Assembly: GCF_004151485.1 (NCBI RefSeq)
Contig: NZ_SBFF01000001.1
Location: 62,001-126,000, forward strand
Reading direction: 5' to 3'
Source: Sphingosinicella sp. CPCC 101087
GTDB taxonomy: Bacteria > Pseudomonadota > Alphaproteobacteria > Sphingomonadales > Sphingomonadaceae
DNA length: 64,000 nt
This document shows positions 1 through 6,900 of the stretch, one piece after another. The notes beneath the pieces were generated by a model. The model searched no databases and was not told where the DNA came from. It saw only the letters and a list, made by a program, of their open reading frames with translations. The translations under genes and the position numbers were made by a program. Numbering within the stretch: the first letter of the stretch is position 1; every line of letters begins with the position of its first letter.

Positions 1-114
1 GTCCCCGGCCGCGAGCAGCTTGCGATAAGCCTCAATCATCTCGGGCGGCGCGAACGCCTCCTCGGTCGCGATGCGAAGATAGCCCTGGCTGCCGCCGGTC
101 TTGAGTTCGGTCAT
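1..114 (-). CDS. LigW-like amidohydrolase / 5-carboxyvanillate decarboxylase, N-terminus only
   Basis: Only the first 38 residues lie in the window; the gene runs off the left edge. The start (MTELKTGGSQGY) is followed by LRIATEEAF, which closely matches the N-terminus of sphingomonad LigW. LigW is a metal-dependent amidohydrolase-superfamily enzyme that decarboxylates 5-carboxyvanillate to vanillate; the ATEEAF segment holds a metal ligand in that family. The gene lies 9 bp downstream of the aldehyde dehydrogenase on the same strand, so it is probably the distal part of the same operon. Related decarboxylases (gamma-resorcylate, o-pyrocatechuate) remain possible because only the N-terminus is visible. 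Confidence 0.72.
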   Translation of the reverse strand, partial: MTELKTGGSQGYLRIATEEAFAPPEMIEAYRKLLAAGD

Positions 115-123
115 TGTCTTTCC

Positions 124-1575
124 TCAGGCTTGGTGGATGGCTTTGGTGACGAGAAAGGCGGACAGGCCCTCGGGTCCGTCCTCGGAGCCGTGGCCGCTCT
201 CCTTGACCCCGCCGAACGGGGAATCGGGCGCGGCCATCATGACCGAATTGATCCCGACCATGCCGACCTCGAGCGCATCGGCGATGAGGTTGGCGGTCCG
301 GCCATTTTCGGTGAAAGCGTAGCCGGCAAGGCCGTAGGGCAGCCGGTTGGCCTGCTCCACCACCTCGTCGAGCGTGGAGAAGCGCTGGGTCGCGACGACG
401 GGGCCGAACGGCTCTTCGTTCATGATCCGCGCGGACAAGGGCACGTCGGTCAGCAGCGTCGGCCTGAAGAAAAAGCCCTCCTCGCCGTGCCGTTCGCCGC
501 CGCTGCGCAAGGTCGCCCCCTGCTCGACCGCGTCCCTGACGAAAGCCTCGACCGCCTCCGGCCGCCGGGGATTGGCCATCGGACCCATATGGGTCGTATC
601 GAGCAGGCCATCGCCCAGATTCATGCGCTCGAGGCGCTTCTGGAAGGCGTCGATGAAGCGGTCGTGAATCCCCTCCTGGACGTAGAAGCGGGTGGGCGAC
701 ACGCAGACCTGGCCGGCATTGCGGCACTTGGATATGGCCAGCAGCTCCACCGCCCGATCGAGGTCGCAATCGTCGAAGACGATGACGGGCGCGTGTCCGC
801 CCAGCTCCATCGTCGTCACCATCATCGTCTCGGCCGCGAGCTTCATCAGATGCTTGCCGACCGGAACCGAGCCGGTGAACGTGATCTTGCGGGTGACCGG
901 GCTGGCGAGCAGGCGGCGCGACACTTCGTCCGGCACGCCGAAGACGAGCTGGACGACGCCCGGCGGGATCCCCGCGTCGATCACCGCCTGGACGATCGCC
1001 ATCGCCGAGGCGGGGGCTTCCTCCGCCGGCTTCAAGATGACCGAGCAGCCCGCGGCGATCGCCGGAGCGATCTTGCGGGCCGGATTGTGGATCGGGAAGT
1101 TCCATGGCGCGAAGGCGGCGACCGGGCCGACCGGCTCCTTCATCACGAGCGAACGCGTCCCGGTCGGACGCATCAGAACGCGGCCGTAGATCCGCTTCGT
1201 CTCCTCACCCATCCATTCGAACAGGCCGGCGGCGCCCATCGTCTCGGCGCGCGTCTCGGGCAAGGTCTTGCCTTCCTCCATCGTGGCCAGGCGCGCGATC
1301 GTGTCCGCCCGCTCGCGGATCAGCCGGGCCGCACCCTTGAGCACCGCCGCCCGCTGGTCCGCGCTGGCCTTGCGCCATTCGCGAAAGCCGCGATCCGCGG
1401 CATCGAGTGCGCGATCGAGGTCGGCCGCGTCGGCCAGCGGGAGCTCGCCCAGCGGCTTCCCGGTGGCCGGATTGAGCACCGGCTGAGTGCGGCGCTGGTC
1501 GGCGCCGACCCACTCTCCATCGATGTGCAGGCCCAGCTTCGGATATTGGACGGTCGAGTTTTCCTGATCAGCCAT
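124..1575 (-). CDS. NAD(P)-dependent aldehyde dehydrogenase (succinate-semialdehyde dehydrogenase-like)
   Basis: Predicted 483-residue cytosolic ALDH-superfamily enzyme of normal length. Visible motifs are FAPWNFP near residue 155, the cofactor-loop glycine in FTGSVPVG near 235, the general-base glutamate in ELGGHAP (E257) and the catalytic cysteine in GQVCVSPTR (C291). The start at 1575 gives the usual N-terminus; the frame stays open further upstream but without family sequence. Sequence type is closest to SSADH-like enzymes, which are often assigned to aromatic aldehydes from context. It sits between a stilbene-cleaving oxygenase and a LigW-like decarboxylase, so a role oxidising a vanillin-type aldehyde is inferred, not shown. 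Confidence 0.88.
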   Translation of the reverse strand: MADQENSTVQYPKLGLHIDGEWVGADQRRTQPVLNPATGKPLGELPLADAADLDRALDAADRGFREWRKASADQRAAVLKGAARLIRERADTIARLATMEEGKTLPETRAETMGAAGLFEWMGEETKRIYGRVLMRPTGTRSLVMKEPVGPVAAFAPWNFPIHNPARKIAPAIAAGCSVILKPAEEAPASAMAIVQAVIDAGIPPGVVQLVFGVPDEVSRRLLASPVTRKITFTGSVPVGKHLMKLAAETMMVTTMELGGHAPVIVFDDCDLDRAVELLAISKCRNAGQVCVSPTRFYVQEGIHDRFIDAFQKRLERMNLGDGLLDTTHMGPMANPRRPEAVEAFVRDAVEQGATLRSGGERHGEEGFFFRPTLLTDVPLSARIMNEEPFGPVVATQRFSTLDEVVEQANRLPYGLAGYAFTENGRTANLIADALEVGMVGINSVMMAAPDSPFGGVKESGHGSEDGPEGLSAFLVTKAIHQA

Positions 1576-1612
1576 GAAGGATTCCTGTGTTGGGAAAGGG
1601 GGGAGTAGGGGG

Positions 1613-3082
1613 CTAGCCGGCAATCTGCGCGGCGGTCGCCCAATTGCCGTGAAGGCCGGGCCGGATCCGGAAGGGAATGCCGAGCGTCGCGATCGGACCC
1701 TTGGCGACGTGCCGCGCCTCGAAGAGGAGCAGGCGCGAGCTTTGGGTATCGAGGCGGTTCTCGATCGCGACGAGATAGCCGTCGCCTTCCTCGGTCGAGC
1801 CGGGCCGCGGGACGAAAGCGGGCTCCTGAAGCGAGGAGACCGGGCCGAGCCAGTAGGTGTCCTTCTCCCCCGTCTCGAGGTCGATATGGGCAAGCGTGTT
1901 CATCAGCATGCCCGAGGCGCTGCGGCCGCCGGGCAGGTCCACCGGCTTGCTGAAGTCCTGCACGAGCAGGAAGCCATGACGGTTCTTGAGGCCGGTGAAC
2001 CGGTCGTCGATCCGGGGAAATTCGCCGACGAGGTCGCTCAGCGGCTCCATCTGGATGTCCTCGCTGTTGGACCGAAGGTCGACCGTCCAGCGGGTCATGC
2101 GCGACGCCGCCTTCTGCGGATCGAACGGGTTGTCGTCGATGTCGGGAAAGAAGGGGAACATGTTCCCTTCCGCCATCGGCACGTCGAAATGGATCTTCGT
2201 GCCGTCATTATGGGCGTTCATGACGTGGCTGGCGAAGCAGACCGGCGCGGAGAACCACCTCAGATCCTCGGCCCCTCCCCCGCGCGGCAGGACGCCGAGA
2301 TAGACCGGCTTCTTGGTGTCGAAGCCGAAATGCGGCTTGCGCGCCGCGAGCCGTTCCCAATCCGAGGTGATCGGCACGACGTGGAAGACCGCATAATCCT
2401 CGGTCACGCCGAAATCGTGCATCATGCAATAATAGGGAATCTCGAACCAGACTTCCTTGACGATCTCCCCCTTCGTGTCGATCTCGTAATAGACCATGTC
2501 GCGGCCGAGCAGCCCCTTGGCGGCGTAGCCGAAGGCGAGCATGTGGCCGGTCTTCGGATCGAACTTCGGATGAGCGGTGAAGGTCTGGCTCTTCATCTTT
2601 CCGCCGAAAGTGTAGACCGGATCGATCGTATCCAGCGTCTCCGGATCCATCAGGGTCGGCGGGCTGTCTTCCTTGAGCGCGTAGAGCTTGCCGGCATGGA
2701 CGACGACATTGGTGTTGGCTGTCGAGCGGACGCGGCCCTTCGCCTCCTCGGTGTCGGTGAGCGGGTTGCGGTACATGCCGAACAAGGCGCGCCCGGCGGC
2801 ACGCTCCATGTTGAACTTCTCGGTGCGCGCCCACTTCTGGCGAAGCGACACGTTGCCCCCCTGGAAGCGGAAGCGGGTGATCATGCCGTCGCCGTTGAAC
2901 CAGATGTCGTCGCCGGAGAGGGGCGGGAATTGCGGGTCCGGGCACACACGGTAGAAAGCGCCGTCCAATTCCTCCGGCACCGCGCCGTCGATGACGGGGA
3001 GGCTGTTGACGTCCGCCTCCACGCCCGACGGCGCGAACATGCCGGTGAAGTTCGGGGTCTTGGGAAAGGTCATCGCGGTCAT
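1613..3082 (-). CDS. Carotenoid-cleavage-family oxygenase, lignostilbene dioxygenase type
   Basis: Predicted 489-residue seven-bladed propeller non-haem iron oxygenase. The four iron-binding histidines are visible: H171 (TAHPK), H222 (MMHDF), H286 (ASHVMNAH) and H478 (LHGNW). The residues that hold the 4-hydroxyl group in bacterial stilbene-cleaving members, a tyrosine and a lysine, are present as Y104 (GMYRNP) and K137 (ALKED, followed by E138). That pair separates lignostilbene/isoeugenol/resveratrol-cleaving enzymes from true carotenoid cleavers. The expected reaction is O2-dependent cleavage of a 4-hydroxystilbene double bond to two aromatic aldehydes. Its start overlaps the stop of the upstream CocE-like gene by 4 bp (ATGA), implying translational coupling. 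Confidence 0.88.
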   Translation of the reverse strand: MTAMTFPKTPNFTGMFAPSGVEADVNSLPVIDGAVPEELDGAFYRVCPDPQFPPLSGDDIWFNGDGMITRFRFQGGNVSLRQKWARTEKFNMERAAGRALFGMYRNPLTDTEEAKGRVRSTANTNVVVHAGKLYALKEDSPPTLMDPETLDTIDPVYTFGGKMKSQTFTAHPKFDPKTGHMLAFGYAAKGLLGRDMVYYEIDTKGEIVKEVWFEIPYYCMMHDFGVTEDYAVFHVVPITSDWERLAARKPHFGFDTKKPVYLGVLPRGGGAEDLRWFSAPVCFASHVMNAHNDGTKIHFDVPMAEGNMFPFFPDIDDNPFDPQKAASRMTRWTVDLRSNSEDIQMEPLSDLVGEFPRIDDRFTGLKNRHGFLLVQDFSKPVDLPGGRSASGMLMNTLAHIDLETGEKDTYWLGPVSSLQEPAFVPRPGSTEEGDGYLVAIENRLDTQSSRLLLFEARHVAKGPIATLGIPFRIRPGLHGNWATAAQIAG

Positions 3083-4779
3083 TGAGTCTGCTCCTCGCTG
3101 GGAATCACCGGGGCCAGCAGATGGGAATCCAAGCGGCCGCCGGTGCGGATGATGTGTCGGCCGACATTGCGCAGCTCTTCATGGCGCATCGACGACGGTC
3201 CGCCGGGAAGGTCGCCGTAGACATCCTGGCCCTGGACCTGGACGCGCAGCGACTCTCCCGCCCGGAACAGGGTGCTCGAGGGCCAGATCTCGATCTCGAC
3301 CGGAACCGTGACTCCGGGCTCGAGCGGATCCTCATGGGTGTGCGGGTGGATGGGCTGCCAGGGAGTCGACTTCTCCTCGTCGAGCGCGCGATGGCTGGCA
3401 CGCAGCCAGCCCAGCGCCGCCGGACCATCGTCGCAGATGGCGTAGAAGACGAAAGGCACGACGTTCCCGTCGCGGTCCAGCTTCTGGATCGCCACAAACA
3501 GGTCCATGTCGTTGCCGGCGTCCGTTTCCACCCACAGCTTGAGCTTCATGTGGCCGGTGAGCTCGGTGTCGTGCTCGAACTTCATGTCGAAGCAGGCGCG
3601 GCCGTCATCGGCATTGGGATCGTAGGACGCTTCGCCTTCCTCCCCGACCGGCGCCGGCGACAGGGCCAAGTCGCGCGCGTCGAGATGGAAAGGCGTGTAG
3701 ACGGTGCGGGCGAGCGGCCATTCCAGCTCGTCGCGCCAATGGCCGACATGCGCGCGCTCGCGCACCTCGATCCGGACCTTGGGCCAATCGTCCGACGCCT
3801 TGCCTTCACCGCGCAGATACTGGTCGAAGAAGGCTCGCAGCAGCTCGACGTTCGGCGGATCGTAATAATGCTTCCACTTCTTCTGCCCGTGGACGAGCAG
3901 GAATTTGTCGGGCGAGCGTGCCGCCTTGTAGGCTTCGAGCGTACCGCGGGTGTGGAAGCCCTGGTCCGACCAGCTCGCGACGAAGAAGGCCGGGCATTCG
4001 ATGCCGGCGAGATCCTGGACCTTGCTCTCCCAATATTCGTCCCAGAGCGGATGATCGATCATGCTCTGGATCGTGTCCTCGACCAAATTGGTGCCGTAGC
4101 GAAGGCCAAGGCCGGCGCGAGGGACGAAGCCGGTGTCGCGCATGCCGCCATGATAGCCGAACTCGCGATACCAGTCGGAGAAGGCCTCCCAGGGATTGAT
4201 GGCGGCAAGGTGCGGCGGGTGGAGCGGCGCGACCTGATATTGGGCCGCGGCGAGATAGGAGACGCCGCTCATCCCGACCTTGCCGTTGCACCAGGGCTGC
4301 ACGGCCAGCCATTCGATCAGATCGTAGACGTCGTCGCCTTCCTGCGCGCCCGCATGGTGGAAGTCGCCTTCCGAATACCAGGTGCCGCGAGGGTCCGGGA
4401 AGACGACGGCATAGCCGCGCGGACACCAATAGGACGGGTCGGGCGCCTCAAAGGCGGTATATTTGGAGATCCAGCCCGGCTGGACGTCGGCGGCGGGCCA
4501 CAGGCTGTCGGACAGGTTGTGCTTGCCGTACGGGCTCCAGCCGATGATCGCCGGCACCTTGTCGGCCTCCGACCGGTTGTCGGGCAGATAGAGGTCGATC
4601 AGGATCTTCACCCCGTCGCGCATCGGTACCGCGATGTTGCGCTCGATCCTGAGGCCTTCCTGGCGCAGCACCTCATGCTGCGTGCCGGGATGCGGCGGCT
4701 TGAACTTGGCGAGCTTCGGATCGGTCGCCGGGATCATCAGCGGCTGGAAGCGCGGTCGGCTCGGGGGTGTGTCGGGCAT
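3079..4779 (-). CDS. CocE/NonD-family alpha/beta hydrolase (X-Pro dipeptidyl-peptidase S15 fold)
   Basis: Predicted 566-residue hydrolase. The N-terminal alpha/beta-hydrolase part carries RDGVKILIDLYLP (residues 54-66) and the nucleophile motif GMSGVSYLAAAQ with S174, matching the GVSY serine of cocaine esterase. The C-terminal half is the jelly-roll domain of CocE/NonD proteins, with the WPSSTLFRAGESLRV stretch near its end. The last small residue of the nucleophile elbow is Ala where CocE has Gly. The likely reaction is hydrolysis of an ester or acyl group on an aromatic substrate, inferred from its place in the stilbene-oxygenase operon; peptidase activity is less likely. No signal peptide is evident. 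Confidence 0.82.
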   Translation of the reverse strand: MPDTPPSRPRFQPLMIPATDPKLAKFKPPHPGTQHEVLRQEGLRIERNIAVPMRDGVKILIDLYLPDNRSEADKVPAIIGWSPYGKHNLSDSLWPAADVQPGWISKYTAFEAPDPSYWCPRGYAVVFPDPRGTWYSEGDFHHAGAQEGDDVYDLIEWLAVQPWCNGKVGMSGVSYLAAAQYQVAPLHPPHLAAINPWEAFSDWYREFGYHGGMRDTGFVPRAGLGLRYGTNLVEDTIQSMIDHPLWDEYWESKVQDLAGIECPAFFVASWSDQGFHTRGTLEAYKAARSPDKFLLVHGQKKWKHYYDPPNVELLRAFFDQYLRGEGKASDDWPKVRIEVRERAHVGHWRDELEWPLARTVYTPFHLDARDLALSPAPVGEEGEASYDPNADDGRACFDMKFEHDTELTGHMKLKLWVETDAGNDMDLFVAIQKLDRDGNVVPFVFYAICDDGPAALGWLRASHRALDEEKSTPWQPIHPHTHEDPLEPGVTVPVEIEIWPSSTLFRAGESLRVQVQGQDVYGDLPGGPSSMRHEELRNVGRHIIRTGGRLDSHLLAPVIPSEEQTQ

Positions 4780-4791
4780 GGCGATCCTCCC

Positions 4792-5271
4792 TCAAAGCAC
4801 CTGGAAATAATGGATGCGATTGGCGCCGGGGACCTTCTCGGCGACTCCGACGAAGATGTGGCGATTGAGCCAGGCGTGGGGCCCGTCGGGCACGTCGAAC
4901 TTGGGCGAGACCCGCATATAATATTCATGGTCCGCGACGGGCTCGTTGCGGGACATCTTCGCCATCGCCTCCTCGGTCCCCCAGCGATAACCGCGGCTCT
5001 GGAGATAGACGTGGGTGCCGTCGTCGAGCTCGAACAGGTAGCGCGCGTCGAAATCGATCACGCCGTCGGCGCGCACCAGCGGAAAGTCGCCGCCGCTCAT
5101 CGGGAGGACGATTCCGTTGATCTTGCCTTCGACCTTGCCCTGTGCCGCCCAGACCGCAGCGCGGGTCATCCCCGTCGAGGACGGCTTCAGATACACCGCC
5201 TTGGTGAGGTCGATCGAGACGGTGAAGGCATGTTCCAGGCGCGGCTGAAAAGGATGGGGCTGGTCGGTCAT
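4792..5271 (-). CDS. DUF3237 family protein
   Basis: Predicted 159-residue protein starting MTDQPHPFQPRLEHAF. It has the features of the DUF3237 beta-barrel family: an N-terminal 'LEHAFTVSIDL' strand, a central GGDFPLVRADGVIDFDARY segment and a C-terminal YYMRVSPKFDV/WLNRHIFVG stretch. No catalytic role is established for the family, but it recurs in aromatic and xenobiotic catabolic clusters. It overlaps the upstream MFS gene by 4 bp and lies 12 bp before the CocE-like gene, so all three are probably cotranscribed. Confidence 0.8.
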   Translation of the reverse strand: MTDQPHPFQPRLEHAFTVSIDLTKAVYLKPSSTGMTRAAVWAAQGKVEGKINGIVLPMSGGDFPLVRADGVIDFDARYLFELDDGTHVYLQSRGYRWGTEEAMAKMSRNEPVADHEYYMRVSPKFDVPDGPHAWLNRHIFVGVAEKVPGANRIHYFQVL

Positions 5272-6677
5272 GCTGTCGCTTCCTGCATCGTTTGGGTGAG
5301 GTCCTGCTCGCCGAGATCGCGGCGCATCGTCCGGGTGGCGAGCAAGGCGTGGATGCCGCCCCAGACGAAGAAGAGCGCGCAGGCGACGAGCGCGTAGCGG
5401 AGGCCGTGCTCGGCGGCCGCGGCGCAGGCGGCGGCAAGGTCCGACCCGGCAGCGGCAGGCGCGACGCCACCCGGGCACATCGCCGCGAAATCGCCGGCAA
5501 AGGCGCGGCTCGCGAGCCAGTCGCTCACCTGTCCGGTGAAGACCGGGCCGAGCCCGCCGCCGACCATGTTCATCACGAACAGGAACAGGGCGGCCGCGGA
5601 AGCGCGCATCCGCGGATCCATCATGTTCTGGGTCGCGCCGACGGCCGGGCCGAGGAAGGCGAAGCCGATCGGCGAGGAGATCATGAGAAGAACCAGTGCG
5701 GCCCGGAAATCGTCCTGGAGCAGACCGGCGATGTAGACCGGCGCACCGAGGATCATCAGCAGACCGGGGCCCCATCCGTACCAGCGGCTGTCGCCCCGGG
5801 CGAGACGCGCGATCCCAAGGCCCAGCACGGTCGTGCCAAAGGCTGCGGCCAAGCCGGTGATCAGTCCGAAATAGGCGCCCGCCTCGCTGAAGCTGAGGCC
5901 GAAGGAGCGGACGAAGAAGGCCGGAATGAACAGGTTCAGCCCGAGATTGCAGAAGATCGCGAGCGCCGCCAGCATCGTCAGGTGCATGAATGCGGGCTTG
6001 CCCCCGATCCGCTTCAGCACCTCGAGAAGCGGCGGCACGTCCTCGCTGCGCCGCCCGGCCGGATCGAACGTGCCGCGCGGCGGCTCGCGCAGGCCGAGCA
6101 GGACGATCAGAGCGAGCACGAGGCCCGGCACGCCGGCGATGACGAAGGCCGCTTGCCAGCTCAGAACGTCCGAGGCCCAGCCGCCGAGGAAGGCCCCGGC
6201 GGCCGAGCCGATCGGGACGCCGAGGCCGAGGATGGCGACGGCCGACGCCCGCGCCCTGGGTGGATATTGATCGGAAAGGAGCGAGTAGCAGGTCGGGGCG
6301 CAGCCGGACTCGCCGAGACCGACCCCCATTCGCAGCAGCAGCAAATGGGCGAAGCTGGTGGCGAGCGCGCAAAGCGCGGTGAAGGCGGACCAGGTGGCGA
6401 GCGCGGCCGAGATGATCCAAACCCGATTGAACCGTTCCGCCAGCCGCGCGATCGGGATTCCGCCGGCGGTATAGACGAACATGAAGAGGATCCCGCCGAG
6501 CAGCCCGAATTGCGTATCGCTGATCAGCAAGTCGCGCTTCAGGGCCGGACCCAGGGCCGCGATGATCAGCCGGTCCAGCGAACTCGAAGCATAAATGGCG
6601 ACCAGCAGCGTGAGCATCCAGCCGCGGTAGGAACGCGTATAAAGGGGAGCCGTGGCCGTGGCGGCAGAGTCCGTCAT
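5268..6677 (-). CDS. MFS transporter, spinster-like
   Basis: Predicted 469-residue inner-membrane transporter with 12 hydrophobic segments. After the first helix (WMLTLLVAIYASSSLDRLII) comes a loop with RLAERFNRVW, and a later GLGESGCAPTCYSLLSDQYPP segment is typical of spinster-type MFS proteins. The start at 6677 (MTDSAATATAP) is preferred; a longer reading adds about 56 arginine-rich residues without family similarity. It overlaps the DUF3237 gene by 4 bp. The substrate is probably the aromatic compound or a product handled by this operon. It is clearly related to the second spinster-like MFS at 11322-12674. Confidence 0.85.
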   Translation of the reverse strand: MTDSAATATAPLYTRSYRGWMLTLLVAIYASSSLDRLIIAALGPALKRDLLISDTQFGLLGGILFMFVYTAGGIPIARLAERFNRVWIISAALATWSAFTALCALATSFAHLLLLRMGVGLGESGCAPTCYSLLSDQYPPRARASAVAILGLGVPIGSAAGAFLGGWASDVLSWQAAFVIAGVPGLVLALIVLLGLREPPRGTFDPAGRRSEDVPPLLEVLKRIGGKPAFMHLTMLAALAIFCNLGLNLFIPAFFVRSFGLSFSEAGAYFGLITGLAAAFGTTVLGLGIARLARGDSRWYGWGPGLLMILGAPVYIAGLLQDDFRAALVLLMISSPIGFAFLGPAVGATQNMMDPRMRASAAALFLFVMNMVGGGLGPVFTGQVSDWLASRAFAGDFAAMCPGGVAPAAAGSDLAAACAAAAEHGLRYALVACALFFVWGGIHALLATRTMRRDLGEQDLTQTMQEATA

Positions 6678-6864
6678 CGCGCGGCGAAGGCTCCGCCTTG
6701 GAATCCCGTTACCACCGTAAATCCGCCTGCCGGCGCGGTCGCGCCGGAGCAGGCGATTTGCGGCTGAACGGTCACTGGCACTGGCACTCCTCGCAACTCG
6801 ACACGGGCCCATCCCGGAAGGGGGCGGCAGCAGGCCCTCCCCCATCCGCCGTCAGCACAGCCGG

Positions 6865-6891
6865 GGTGCCGGCGCCGGCGATGCCGGCACC
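6865..6891 (-). terminator. GC-rich hairpin after the TonB receptor gene
   Basis: A perfect 9-bp inverted repeat (GGTGCCGGC ... GCCGGCACC, 9-base loop) lies 9 bases downstream of the receptor stop codon. There is no T-tract, so it would be a weak or factor-assisted terminator, or an mRNA 3'-end stabiliser. The rest of the 223-bp gap to the MFS start shows nothing recognisable. Confidence 0.35.
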
Positions 6892-6900
6892 GGCCCCGGA

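Noticed and set aside
124..1893. Upstream extension of the aldehyde dehydrogenase to 589 residues
   Set aside because: The extra 106 residues are arginine- and serine-rich, have no family similarity and overlap the oxygenase gene; the ATG at 1575 gives the normal N-terminus.
3082..5397. A 771-codon plus-strand frame opposite the CocE-like and DUF3237 genes
   Set aside because: It is mirror-frame openness caused by GC bias; the minus-strand proteins have catalytic motifs and coupled starts.
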